Of a stretch of 64,000 nt of DNA, positions 50,482 through 62,257 are shown piece by piece. Positions within the stretch are counted from its first letter, which is position 1. Every line of letters starts with the position of its first letter. The notes below the pieces were generated by a model. It saw nothing but the letters and a program-made list of their open reading frames with translations, ran no database searches and was not told the DNA's origin. Location of the stretch: positions 186,001-250,000 of the forward strand of contig JBAMDO010000002.1 in the NCBI GenBank assembly GCA_037074765.1. Reading direction: 5' to 3'. This DNA comes from Mansonella perstans (lineage: Eukaryota > Nematoda > Chromadorea > Rhabditida > Onchocercidae). The translations under genes and the position numbers were made by a program.

Positions 50482-51480
50482 ATGTTTAAGAAGGCTAAAG
50501 ATATTGCTACGGATGCCGTGGATACAATTAAAAAGAAAACGGAAAAAGTAATTCATCAGGTTCGATTTTTTTTTAATTTTGAATTATACATCTGAAACAA
50601 TTGATGCATTTTAATTTAGAATATTAATTTGGTAATTTAATTTCGCAATCATTAAGTAAATGACAACTGAATAAGCATACATCCATACATCCAGTTTACT
50701 AAATGAATTGAAATATACTTTTAATTGTATCATGCGATGTTAATTAATTAAAAACTTGAAATGGCAAAAAATGTTTTTAAAATTGGTCTTCACTCTTGAA
50801 GTAGTCTTCACTCTATCCTTTTATGTTTCAATTAAATTAGATTTTGAATTAAATTCCGATCACTAAAAAATTCTTTGATGAACATTTCAGTAAAATATCA
50901 ATGCAAATGCTAATTTATTATATTTTGCGAAAAGAATGATAAGTTAATACTTAAATTCAATATATAAAATGACAAAAGAGTTTCAGTAGATATTTGTTTG
51001 CGCAGCAAATTACTTCACTTTCTTCAAGTTTGAAATTTGTAAATCTCTCTTTCAGATTTGAAAGTTTTGGACGAAGCATTAGCATTTTAATTTCAGGTGA
51101 AAGGTGCTAGCGAAGAAGGATGTCAGCAAGCGAAAAAAGCAGCAGATGGAGTAACTGACAAAGCTGATGAAATACTTGAAGAAAGTGGTAAATTATTAAA
51201 ATTAGACGGAATTAAATGAAATCCCTGATAATTGTTGCGTAGAAAATGAAACTGATAATTATAAATGAGTCAAGCGGAAAAAAGAAATCTTTCATTGAAG
51301 AAATAATAGTATGAATGGACTAAATTTCTTTTTTCCCTATTCTTCCCAGTTCCGTAATGATGAGTATATATTTGGGACAGGAAAAGGAAACGATTAGTAA
51401 GAAATGTAAGTGAAATATTTCAGTTTTAATTTGATCAAATTTCAGGCGAGAAGATTAAAGAACTCGGAAAGAAATTGTAA
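50482..51480 (+). CDS. Small LEA-like amphipathic protein, 67 aa, three exons
   Basis: Exons 50482-50559, 51097-51187 and 51446-51480 join in frame (phases 0 and 1) with donors GTTCGA and GTAAAT and two TTTCAG acceptors. The product starts MFKKAKDIATDAVDTIKKKT, continues VKGASEEGCQQAKKAADGVT and DKADEILEES, and ends GEKIKELGKKL. It has no signal peptide or membrane segment, and about half the residues are Lys, Ala, Glu, Asp or Gly. Spacing of Ala/Val/Ile against Lys/Asp/Glu suggests an amphipathic helix with a loose 11-residue period, like group-3 LEA proteins and related stress-protective or lipid-surface helices. I do not recognise a specific orthologue, and function is inferred from composition only. 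A single Cys is present. No exon is long enough to stand out alone, which makes this gene easy to miss. AATAAA at 51794-51799 is a plausible poly(A) signal. Confidence 0.8.
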
Positions 51481-51793
51481 GAGAATAAATTTTTTTTCAG
51501 TCATTTCGAACGATAACAATTTTCATTTTTTCTCTATCAAATTTTCAGTTAATTCATTTTGAATATTGTTGTAAGTTTATTGGCAAGCAACTACTGTAGC
51601 TGTTTCATTTTATCTGTCATCAATTTCTTCTTTATTTTATTTTGTAATCATTTGAAACGAATTGATTATTTTTAACTTTAATGAAGTAAAGAATTGTTAT
51701 CATCGATTTATAATATCATTTGTGTTTGTTTTGAGTGTGGTATGTATTTTTTTTTTTTGAAATATTGTGAGGATTTATTACTTTTATCAGTTA

Positions 51794-51799
51794 AATAAA
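51794..51799 (+). terminator. Candidate polyadenylation signal of the LEA-like gene
   Basis: AATAAA about 310 nt after the stop codon. An earlier AATAAA at 51484-51489 is only 4 nt past the stop and is less likely to be used. Confidence 0.4.
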
Positions 51800-51949
51800 A
51801 ATGGTTGAAAATTCATCACGGTAATCACTTAATTGGATTATCTAAAATTTACCAATAGCATCTGTAATCCATTCTTATCCCAAGGAGGAAATTCAATTTG
51901 CTGAGACAGAGATTCATGTAACAGATAATTAAGAAATCAAAGTTTGCAA

Positions 51950-52012
51950 AGGGTTGGGCCGAGCCGGTGGTCAAAACTGGGACCTCTCACGCCCGAAGCG
52001 AGATTATACCAA
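51950..52012 (-). pseudogene. Decayed tRNA-Pro(CGG)-like sequence
   Basis: On the minus strand GGTATAATCTCGCTTCGGGC followed by GTGAGAGGTCCCAG closely resembles the D-arm end, anticodon arm (CTCGC TTCGGGC GTGAG, anticodon CGG) and variable loop of eukaryotic tRNA-Pro. The anticodon stem still pairs (one G-T). The T-arm is damaged (AGTTTTGACCACC instead of a GGTTCRANTCC box B) and no matching 5' acceptor strand is present. It is therefore a pseudogene or the tRNA-derived head of a dead SINE. Confidence 0.6.
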
Positions 52013-52324
52013 TATTTGATGATTTACCTATTTATCATTTGAATAATAGTGATAATATTCATCAAGGTAAACAGGAATAGATGGAGGAAGAATTTCCAAA
52101 CTAACCGAAATATTTCGAGAAATAGAATTATCTGATGCTATCAAATTTATCAATAAATAATTGGGTTTTCGTGTTAAATTCCAATAAAATAAAAAATGTC
52201 ATAATCACATGAAATGCTGGTTCAAGTCGTTGTTCAAGCCTCGCTTTTCAAGATTATAGATGTAGCTGATATTTTCATGATAGATATAAACTGCAGGGAC
52301 TTTCATAACGACAAATTTTAACGT

Positions 52325-52490
52325 CTGGATAAAACTCGACAAAACGTGAGAATTACTACATATTTCTGACGAAACTCGACGGAGCGTGTAAGAGCTCCTA
52401 CGTTTTCTGATGAAAACCGACAAATCATGGAAGGGCTACTACATGTATCTGACAAAAGTCAGCGAAATGTGCGATTTTCGGGAAAGCTAA
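52325..52490. repeat. Four diverged copies of a 41-42-bp tandem repeat
   Basis: Units start at 52325, 52367, 52408 and 52450. Each begins TGRNRAAAACTCGACAAAAC-like, has GTGNRARNNCTACTACAT in the middle, and ends TTTC/TATC. The last unit is partial. Spacing is regular (42, 41, 42) despite heavy divergence, so the array is old. Confidence 0.75.
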
Positions 52491-53124
52491 AAGTCCTTGC
52501 CGTTTGTCGTCGATAGAGATTTATTTGGATTGTAATATGTATTCACACAGTAGTATTAGTTTATAACATTAAGAGAAGTTTAGACACACAATAATTGATA
52601 AGCAGCAACAAAAATGAGTTATACAAATAAATAACTTGATTAGTTTTAACTTCGATGATAATCGATTGACCTTTGTCGATATCTTTTGTAAAGAAGTCTT
52701 TTCATCCACGTTGGAGAAACTGTTGCAGTAACGGATGAAACAAAGAACCGTCTAGAGAGTTTTTGATTATAAAGCTGGCTGCATGTCATTTTTCCATACT
52801 TACATCCACGATTGGAGGCAAATCTCCGGTAAGCTTATCATAGAGTATCTTATTCATAACTTTGCACAAGTACCGAAATTTCTTTGTGATGTCATTCCTA
52901 TTCTTCACATCACCTTAATTTTGTAGAACTTTGACATTTATTTTATTTGACAATTTTGATTTGATAATCTGCCATCACCAACTATTGCACGTTTCTGACG
53001 GTATTCCCATAGTGCACTTTGCGACGCCTGATTAACGTAAAAGACGTGGTATCTATTTGTTATCATATACCGTTCAGATAATGTAGGTAAGTTAATGTAT
53101 CATTACACATGTTCACAGAGAGAG

Positions 53125-53212
53125 TTCAAACTAGTCATCAGCACGGCATCGAACCTGCATTACTAACTGGACGAAGTGGTTTCACCAGTACACTAATTAA
53201 TACAACACTACG
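53125..53212 (-). pseudogene. tRNA-like segment with box A and box B
   Basis: On the minus strand TAGTGTACTGG (53195-53185) fits the RNA polymerase III box A pattern and GGTTCGATGCC (53155-53145) is a perfect box B, separated by 29 nt as in a tRNA gene. The T-stem pairs at only two positions and no clear acceptor stem or anticodon arm is formed; instead ACTGG...CCAGT makes a hairpin. It looks like a tRNA-derived repeat or pseudogene rather than a working tRNA. Confidence 0.5.
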
Positions 53213-53914
53213 TTCTCTTGATTTATTTTTATAACTTGAGAATTTCAAAAAATTTCCTGAAAAATTTAAATCTTTTCATTATGATGACATAAGTGATTCA
53301 TATGATACTTCATTTCAGATCTAACTCTAACCTTTCCCATTAATTGATGCAACTTAATTTAAGGTCCACTCTAATCTTTCCATTTGTTGATGTGGCATTT
53401 TTGAGTTAACAAAGATTTCCAATTTCTGCTTTACAAAAATTACATTTATTTTATTAACAGTAACTGATGAAATTTAAAACTTCATCAAATAAAAGTTAAA
53501 AAATACGTTAGTCTTAAAAATCGAAAGTAAAACATAGAAAGAAAATCGATGACATTTAAAATTATTCTAATTTTAGTAATTCAACAATTTTATAAATCAA
53601 TAAAACACAAACTAAGAGTGTGCAATATTTGAAGTTATTTAATTTAAATTTATAGAATGAAAAAAAATGAGAGATTCTGACTAGATATGTTATAGAAATT
53701 GGTTAATAAACATTTTATAATTTCGTTTACTTTTTTTTTAATTTAGCAATGTTAATCTTTAATAATTTTAAATTTGTTAAAAAAGTTGAATTTAAATAGT
53801 TTCAAAACAAAGTTTGTTCACCGCAGAAGACGATTAGATATATTGAGGTCTGCGTAAAAAAGTAGTCAGTATTGATATCAATTTTCAAAATATTATTGAA
53901 GAATTAAAGATGGA

Positions 53915-53998
53915 GGATTGAATCTTGAGCTTTGATCCTTGATCTTTGGTTCTTGAATTTTGAGCTTTGAGCGTTAATTCTTGATTCTTGGGTCTCGA
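53915..53998. repeat. TTGANCTTTGATYCTTGA-type short-period repeat
   Basis: Imperfect 7-8-base words (CTTGAG, CTTTGA, TCTTGA, TTCTTG) run together directly before the CGTCATATGCGC array. Confidence 0.6.
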
Positions 53999-54007
53999 AT
54001 AGTTTCA

Positions 54008-54200
54008 CATGCATCATATGCGCTGAATGTTGTTTTGGTGCTCATGCGTCATATGCGCTGATTGTTGTTGCTCATGCGTCATATGCGCCAATTGTTTTGC
54101 TCATGCGTCATATGCGCTAAATGTTGTTTTGTTGCTCATGCGTCATATGCGCTAATTGTNTATGCGCTAATTGTTTTGCTCATGCGTCATATGTGCTAAA
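54008..54200. repeat. 30-35-bp minisatellite built on CATGCGTCATATGCGC, containing an N
   Basis: Copies of CATGCGTCATATGCGC begin at 54008 (variant CATGCATC), 54042, 54072, 54102, 54137 and 54181, each followed by a T/G-rich spacer such as TAATTGTTTTGCT. The core is nearly self-complementary (GCATATG/CATATGC). The single ambiguous base of the window, at 54160, interrupts one unit, so the true copy number is probably unresolved in the assembly. Confidence 0.9.
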
Positions 54201-55133
54201 TATCCTCGTGCGTTTTGTGGCCAAAAAAAGCCAAGTTTTGAACCGAATTTTGATCAATAAGAATTTCTTCAAAGTATTCAAATTAAATTATTTCATAATT
54301 AAAAAATAAAAAATAAAACCGTTAAAATAAACGAAAAATAAGCTCAGCCAGTGAAATCGAATGAATTTTCAAATCTTTCAAAAAAAGAGAAAATTTTTAT
54401 GATTCATTCAATTCCTTAAAATCAATCATTTAAAACAGACTGATAAAATATCTTTAATTTCTTCTGATTCAATTGATGAAATGCACTTGATTTCACTAAA
54501 TTTAAATAACAAAATATCCTGGACTTCATCAATTCATCAACGATAAGAAATTTTGCGGTAACATAGCTATTGCTGTGTTTGTATTTTAAATGCAAACATT
54601 ATTGCACGCATAATTTTCCGAACATGAGCCATTTACGTTGAAATGCTGAAAGATTTGGCTTTTTTTCATTAAATTTTAATTGTTAGTTAGAAAAAGATTA
54701 AATTGTTTAATTAATGCATTCCAAACATTTTCCTGATCTTTTTTTCTATGCTGAAAACTTAAATTATCATTTTACAATCATTAATCACTTCAGCGTTGAG
54801 CAAATTTTTAATGTTCTTCAAGAACTTTTCATTCCTTAATCATTCGAATATATTTCTGTGCAAACTAATTAATTAACATACATTCATTCCTGTTAAATTT
54901 GTCAAGAACCACTTCACATGTTTTAATTTTTATTTATTTTTTCTTTTTCTTTTTCCAGTATGCAATTTCAATTTGTAAAATTGCGCAATTTTTAATAATT
55001 AATCTATCATTAACTCTCCAATTGATCAAAGTGATGACACTTATCAATAGCTGAAAATTTCATGTTGCCACAGTTAGTGCGAAATTTTGATGAAATTGCT
55101 TTTGCATTTTATGATGAAATGCTTCTCTTTTTT

Positions 55134-55157
55134 TCTCTCTCTCTCTCTCTCTCTCTC
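55134..55157. repeat. CT dinucleotide tract
   Basis: Perfect CT microsatellite in intergenic sequence. Confidence 0.85.
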
Positions 55158-56107
55158 ATGCATCAAATAATTGTTCATCAGCAGTTCGCTTTAACTAAAC
55201 GAATCAGTAATTTGAAAGTTAGATAAACTAAATTTAAAACAGAAATGTTATGAGATGAATATTTAATTTATTGAAACATTTTCCTCTGCAAATAGGGCAA
55301 AGGTATAATTTAATTATGTCATGCTCTACTTTTCTGGCTTTTTTTTAAATTCATTAAGCTAATTTTTATTACTAATAACTCCTTTGAAAGGTGTTTGGTA
55401 AAAAGTCAAAATGAAATCTGAGAGAAAAATAAGCTGATGAAAAGCTTAAATGTTGGAATATAAATAATGAGAATTGTTAACAAAGATGCAGTAATGAAAA
55501 TTGCAACAAAGAGCATATTTTAATAATTTAAAAGTTAATTAATTGCTTTTTGCTAACAAATAATTGATATTACTGTATAACTAACTGCTACTTTTTATAT
55601 AGCAAATAAATAATTGATTAGTTTACAAAACGAATATTTATTTGCATAATATCAAATGAAAATAAAAATATTTATTACTCAATTTGTCCAGTTGTTATCA
55701 TCTGATTTTACTCGCTCTGTTTAATATAATATTTATTATCATCTAATGTTATTATTTACAACTGAAAATCTAAACAATTTATTATTAAACAAATTTAATA
55801 AATTGATTTAAAACAAGAAAAATAATCATTAAACGAATTAATCAGTGGATTTAAGGCTGCTTATTATTACTGAATATGTGTGAAATTGATTCCGTACGTT
55901 GTTATCACGTGTAGTAACAACGCTAATTCAAATACTTCTTGTGCATGCTATCATCATGTTATAAAAAAAACTATTGCACATTTGTAGGAATGTATAAGTG
56001 CTCGTTTTGTAAGATTATTTCATTTCCGTTATTACATGGAAACTTAGGATAGAAAAATGATAATTACAGGGAAGGTTATAAATTTTGTTGAATTAATAGA
56101 ATTTTAT

Positions 56108-56132
56108 AAAAAAAAAAAAAAAAAAAAAAAAA
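56108..56132. repeat. Homopolymer A run, 25 bases
   Basis: Uninterrupted A run; could be the tail of an old retrotransposed sequence, but no recognisable body precedes it. Confidence 0.85.
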
Positions 56133-57990
56133 CGGAAGATGCTTTGATTTTGTTTTAGAATACTGCTACTATATTCTCGAAATGTTACTTATGCTAATGA
56201 AAATTTTATTCAAGATTTCTGAAAGCTTCGAAAAAAGATTCTGTAATGCAATAGATTGGGAGACAATTGATTGCTTTGGGAATTTCCGATAGTTCGGACA
56301 AATGCCGGAAATATTGAAATTTTGATGAAATTTTTTTCTTCCCATTCTTACGGGCAAAATAAGAATGGGAAGAAAATTTCAGTAGAAAACAATAATTACG
56401 ATAAATTGCCGGGATTTTCCGAAAATTTCCAAAAATCTTCAAGAAAGAAAAATACAAAAATTCGAAAGTGGAATGTTTGAAGTTTTAAAGTTCAATATTA
56501 TATGGATTTTATTGTTATTGTGATAATTAATGGTTGATTTTTTAGTCAAATTTTAATGATTGATTATTAATCAAAATTTAGTTGAAGGAAAAGTTATCAA
56601 AGTTATAACCAACATTTTGTTACCATAACAAGAATAATTTCCAGTTCAGAGATTGTAAGTGAAAAAGCAATAGCAATCAATTAATGCATATTTTTTATTT
56701 GACAATTTCTGTTTCCAGTCATTTGTTTAATTATTTTAGTGATGTGAACCAAAGCAGGTAATGGAACACTTTTCAGTTCGAATAATTGAATTTGAAATGA
56801 TCCATCTGAAATGACCAATTAAAAATTGGATCTATTTATAAAATCGGAATGATCTATTTAGAATGATAAATTCGAAATGATTTATTGCTTTACATTTGCA
56901 AGCATCATCGAAGGATAGTTTTTATTAAATTGTATGATCGATTATACATCTATTTTTGAATGGGCAAATTCGGAAATAAATAATATAACTATGAATTTCA
57001 AAAGCAATTCAATCAAATTGGCTAATCGGAAAAGATTAAAATCTGCCAACATGCATTTGTTGTTTAGGATAAAGATATGAATCATTGAAATTCAATGGTG
57101 GAAAACTATCCGTGAATGATTTTTGTCGTTTTTATAAAATGACTAAAAAATTTTTTTACTTTTATTTTTTTAATTTTGTACGACTATTTGTAGCTATCAT
57201 TCATTAGTCGGGCAAATGTAATTTAGAGGGAAAAATAGCACAATAGCTTGAATTATTTGCATTTTACAATTTTTTGCTAAAAGGATTTTTTTTATGTGTA
57301 ACAAAGTAATGTATGATTTAGAAAGCGAATCGTTTTTTTTTTTCAAGAAAAATAATATTTTATAGTTTATCGTGAAGAAATTTTATCAAATCACAAAAAT
57401 TCACAGTAATGAATTTACGACAATTTGATTTCGGGATAGTCGAAGAATTAAATTATTCCAAATTTTTTGTTTGCAATATAAGCAAAAATAATTAATTGCA
57501 AATAATTTTGTCACGCCATTAATTGTAGTGATTACTTCAAAGAAGAAAGAAGAAAGCAGTGGAATTCATTTGGTACATTAATTGATCAATCGAGAAAAAG
57601 AGCGAATTAGTCAAGCATTTTACAACAACGTAAAATCATTACTGATCATATGATCATTACAACAGTATCTCAAGCATTTCAGACAAATTCAAAAAAGAAA
57701 GCAAAATCAAATTATCAAATTAGAATAGAATGCGCAAAGGTTATTGATATGATTAGTTACATAACGAGTTTTTAATAAAAGGAATGTTACCTAATTTTGT
57801 TCTGATAAAGTAATGAAAATTTTTGCAACCGATTTTTTGATAATTTGGAATCAAAATTAAAATTCAATAAGTTCAGGAACTTTTCCTTGAACAAAACAAA
57901 AAAAATTTTCTAAATATGAAGTAAAATTAATATATGCACTGCAAGGAAAAAAATTTGTACAAAATGACAAGAGATTGTGTGCTCATCATT

Positions 57991-57996
57991 TTTATT
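57991..57996 (-). terminator. Candidate polyadenylation signal of the cysteine-rich secreted gene
   Basis: AATAAA on the minus strand 73 nt beyond the stop codon at 58071-58069. Confidence 0.5.
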
Positions 57997-58068
57997 AAAA
58001 TGGTTTAAATTTGATTTGATAAAGTTTAAAAAAAAAGGTTCATAATTTAATAATGCTAGATTGACAAG

Positions 58069-61000
58069 TCAGCGAAATTTAAAAATGATCCAACTAAATG
58101 TGATATATTGCATAAGCATCATCACAGTAAGATGAAAATGATTGGATGAATTAGCTGCTAGAAAACTGCTACTACCAGTAGTTTCAGCAGAATCCTCATA
58201 ATAACTAATATCGATATCCGTATCAGTGAAAGAATGCCCAGTGATTTTACTTCTTGACTTTTCATCTTGACTATTCAGTGAGCTTCTTCGTGGATCAGCA
58301 TTATGATCAAACCTGGATGGTAATTCTTTTTCGGCCAACATCATGCTATCATCATCATTATTCATTGCAGAATTTGAACTTCTTGTCAAATCATCATTAG
58401 ACCAAATAATTTCCGCTTTATCATTTAACATCTCCTAAACATTTTTTAAATTCAAGTTTTTATCTTATTCTTGTAATCATTTTAATTATTAAAAATTTTT
58501 ACTTTAATACATTGAAATTTCTAATTTTTTTCACAAAAACTAAACTTTAAATAAAATTATTAAATTAAAATGTAAAAGAGTGAAAAGCAAGAAAATTACG
58601 CTATCATGTGCCGAAGTAATGATTGTTGTTGTAGAGGGAAATGTTGCTGATCGTGAAGGCTCCGTCAGACTGGAACGTCCTGTAAACTGACATCTTGGCA
58701 AAAGGGTATTAGTTGTATCCCTGAGGACTCGAAATATCATTGTCCATGCTTCAGCACCGCAACCATATGCTATTGGTCGTTCAACACAACTTGCAAAATA
58801 ATTGAGTGCCCTGAAAAAAGAAATGAAACTTAATTTTTCGTTTAGAATATTAAATTATAAGAGAAAGAAAAAAGGAAATGGATGAAATTTTGTACATTTT
58901 GAAATTTAAAATCATAAATTAAATGAATAGTTTTGTTGTGAAATTCCATATTATTTAAAAATGTGATTTTTGAAAAAAAAACTGATTACTTACTGGCACA
59001 TTTTATCAAACCGCATTGATATTGCACTACTAAGTTGTACATTTGCAGCTTCAATATGCTTTAAAGTGATTTCATGGCATTGTTTAACCGTTGGCTGACG
59101 ATCCAATTCAACTAAGCATTCCGCACTTTGCATAAATGCTGCAGTAAACAGCTAATTAATTACTTACATTAGTTTCGACTGAACTTGGGTTTTGGCACTT
59201 ATGAAGTTATTTTGCCAGTATTCTTTGAATCAATAAAGACTTGACACTTTTTGCTTGTGAAAATTAATTTTTAAATTAATTTTTTTGAACAAAAATTAAT
59301 CACTAGAATATAATCGAAGATTATTCAATTAATCGTTTAACTGAAAATAAAAAATAATTCTATGGTCAAGTGTCAATTAAATTCATTGATCGAGCATTAT
59401 AAATGATTTGTGGATTTTTGAGAATTAAGAAGAATTACTTTCATATCCTTCATTGCATAGGAAACCGTAGGATGCATCAATGAGATTCAGTGTGACATGT
59501 TCTGGACACTGCTGGCGCAATTTGTGAACGCACTCATTAAAATTTCGAACTAGCCTGAAATTTGGCTAAATGTCTCAAATGTCTCATGTCTTTTTCAGAC
59601 TCATTTAGTGGTCTAAGAAAAAATTTTTCTAATTAATTAATTGCCAAGAAAATATTATAAAATCTCGCAATTATAACTGCCTCATAATTAATTTCAAAAT
59701 TGAAATCGTTTTCAATTCATCCAAAAAACATAATGTTCGAATATTTGTTGGTTAGTAAAAAATTAAATCACACTTAAAAAATACTTAAATTTTTAAATCA
59801 CCTAAATTTAAAAAAAAAAAAAATTTACAAATTTTTTAAGGAAATCAACATTGCTCATATGTTTCAGTGTTAAAACTTTTTCCATTTGATAAGTATGCAA
59901 AAGTAAAAAATAAGAAAGTAACCTGCAAAGTTCACGAAAAACATATCGTCCAATTTTTGGTAATGCGATCGCTTGACCAAAATTGTTTTTTGCTGCATTC
60001 GATGAATTTTGATCATCCTTTAAACACTGATTTTAAATTATTCAATTGTACGATTAAAGTGATGATAGTTTCTGATGGTCAAGGTTCGAAAATAATGAAA
60101 ACTTAATTATTATTGATTTGCAAATTCGTTTAATGGCATAGTGTTTTCGGCGGAGTTAATTAGATTAGAAGTTCTGGTCATTTGCTTAACCGCAACTGTT
60201 CATCATCTGTTATCTCAGGTTTTGATTGTTTGCTTTCAAGATTTGTTAAAAAAAAAAAAAAAATTTACAAATTTTTTAAAGAAATCAACATTGTTAAAAA
60301 AAAATCTTGTTAAAACAAATCGTCACAATGCATTTCACGTGATTTGTTTGTTGGGGAAATATTTGGATGTTAATTATTTAATCTATCAAATACTTATTTC
60401 AATTTTGATGTCTATATTTGTAGAAAAGTTGTATGAGACATAATTCAAATGCGTAAATATTAAAGTGGTTTACGCAATATTTGAATTTAATTTTCAGTAA
60501 AAATGAATTCATGAATTCAATTTGATATTAATTACAGTTTCATGCTAATTAAAAAATATTCTTTGGATTAATAATTTACATTGTGCGAAATGTTTGTTGA
60601 TTCGATGACAATTTTTCATGAACCAAAGTTTAGCTAACATTTCAATCATCAGAGTAAAGAATTTAATTTCCTATTAAATGTCATTGCTTTGAATGACGAA
60701 TTCATAGTGCAATTTCAATCATTCGCTTCAAGTTTCGTTCTGAGTGAATTATATTTAATGACAAACTTTTATCAGTTTTATATTTCTAATTTGTCATTTT
60801 CAGATAAACAATGAAGAGATTTATTTGGTACATGAAGTTTATTTTGTCATCAGCAGATATCTGCAGCGTTGGAAAAGCAAAACAATTAACAGTTGAAGAC
60901 TGGTTAATTCAGCTTTTGTGTTTCTGTTTATGCTTGAAAGGCTAAAGAAAGGTGACACTCTTTCAATCGCATATGAAATGCAATATGCCATATTGAGGGC

Positions 61001-61607
61001 CTAGCTACTTCATAGCTTTCTTATCAATTGTTCGATTAAATGCTTTAACATACTAGACATGCCTCACATGTGTTTGCAGCTACATAAGCAATTTATGCCT
61101 AAATTTCACGAAAACTAATTTCTGGTTAATCTGCTGCCTTCCAAAGATTTGAAAATACTTTTTTATTTCTGATATTTGAAAAACTTGGCCACTAACTTCT
61201 TCATTAAGAACCTTGGCGTACTGAGCAATCGGTTGTACACATCTTTGAATAGCGTCGTTAATTTGATAAGAGCAGTGCGATGTTGCAAATTTTGGATATA
61301 TTATCAGTACACCTGAAATTAAGCTAAAAATTTACTAACATTCCAAAAATTCGAAATTTCATACATTTTTAAATTTTTCTTTGCATTCCTGCGGAACAAT
61401 AGAATGAAAAAAAAGGAAAAACTTACTACAAATTTGTTTTCTCCATTAAACGCTAAACAATTAGGGAAATAATGGAGCAATAAAGCACTCTTTTATTAGT
61501 CTTCACATTTAACTAAAAACTAAATTAACAAAATGCTCACAAATTTAATGAATAATGCGTGATGAGTGCTTACCAGTAATGAAAATAAGTGAACAGGTGT
61601 GATACAT
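58069..61607 (-). CDS. Secreted, probably GPI-anchored cysteine-rich nematode protein, 341 aa
   Basis: Six exons (61607-61574, 61312-61159, 59554-59439, 59138-58994, 58810-58600, 58434-58069) join with all phases closing. Exon 1 and the start of exon 2 form a signal peptide, MYHTCSLIFITGVLIIYPKF, followed by the mature region. The body has 11 cysteines in a regular layout: SHC/QRC, NEC/QQC/FLC, AEC/KQC/KMC, ASC/YGCG/PRC, with YGCGAEAWTMIFRVL and NTLLPRCQF near its end. This pattern resembles the nematode-specific CPG4-like / T20D4.11-like (DUF19) extracellular domain families; I am fairly sure of the class but not which one. A Ser/Asp/Thr-rich linker of about 100 residues (SRFDHNADPRRSSLNSQDEK) follows, then a hydrophobic end HLTVMMLMQYITFSWIIF, as expected of a GPI signal. 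It is presumably exported to the cell surface or matrix. Alternative: a type I membrane protein with no cytoplasmic domain. Confidence 0.85.
59810..60293. repeat. Long direct repeat (about 45 bp) flanking a 400-bp segment in an intron
   Basis: An A-run followed by TTTACAAATTTTTTAAGGAA and ATCAACATTG occurs at 59810-59853 and again at 60248-60293 with one substitution and a longer A-run. The repeats bound 394 bp lying in the second intron of the cysteine-rich secreted gene. The enclosed segment is open for 79 codons on the plus strand but resembles nothing I know. A tandem duplication that later diverged, or an insertion with target duplication, are both possible. Confidence 0.75.
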
Positions 61608-62257
61608 TTCATAAATAGCAATTCCAAGCCATTTATTTAATCGTTAACTCAATCCACTGTTTTCAGTAAATTGATATTATCGAACAAATTTCATTTCAAC
61701 TTTATCATTTCTGCAATTTTCTCCCTGAAATTATGTCACTTCTCATTATTAAATAAATCAGTTTCAATTAAATGAAACGCATTTAAATGCGAAAGAATTT
61801 CATTAAAAATTCCGTATTATTGCATTTTTTTTCATACCATTTCAATGCAAATTTATCACAATTTAGCAAAATAATGATTGTTTTAAATATAATTGACAAA
61901 AATTATGCATTTCACTGAATTAGTCAATGTGAAAAAAATTTTTCGGTTTTCATTATTTAAAAATTCGAGGAAAAAGATCTTGCTAGTTGATAGTTGGTGA
62001 TTGATATGATGATAATCGTTATATTAATAATGAGTATCTGCATTACTTTTATTTGTCATAGAAATTCCAACAATTTCCCTGAAATCTTAAGCAGACGGCA
62101 CTTAACAAAGTAAATATTCATTTGCATCTTATTCCTGTTCAGTAAATAGTTTATGTCGTCATAAAAATTGTTACGATATGTTGCGGTAAGTTCAAAAGTT
62201 ACGCTAGTAAAAGGTGATATTGCAAGTACAAGCATTACATGACATCATTGCACGCTT

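Larger units (their letters stand above)
51800..57990. other. Gene-poor accessory interval with tRNA relics and satellites
   Basis: No protein gene can be supported between the LEA-like gene and the cysteine-rich secreted gene. The first 2.4 kb hold two tRNA-like relics and two tandem arrays (separate entries) and are GC-richer and less homopolymeric than the surroundings, suggesting inserted DNA. The remainder (54.3-58 kb) is ordinary AT-rich intergenic sequence with a CT tract and a 25-base A-run. Confidence 0.6.

Noticed and set aside
53125..53212. A functional tRNA gene
   Set aside because: Box A and box B are good but the acceptor, T and anticodon stems do not pair, so it is reported only as tRNA-like.
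60811..60945. 44-codon plus-strand frame after a TTTTCAG in the cysteine-rich gene's intron (MKRFIWYMKFILSSADICSV)
   Set aside because: Single short frame, no joined exons, no homology recognised.
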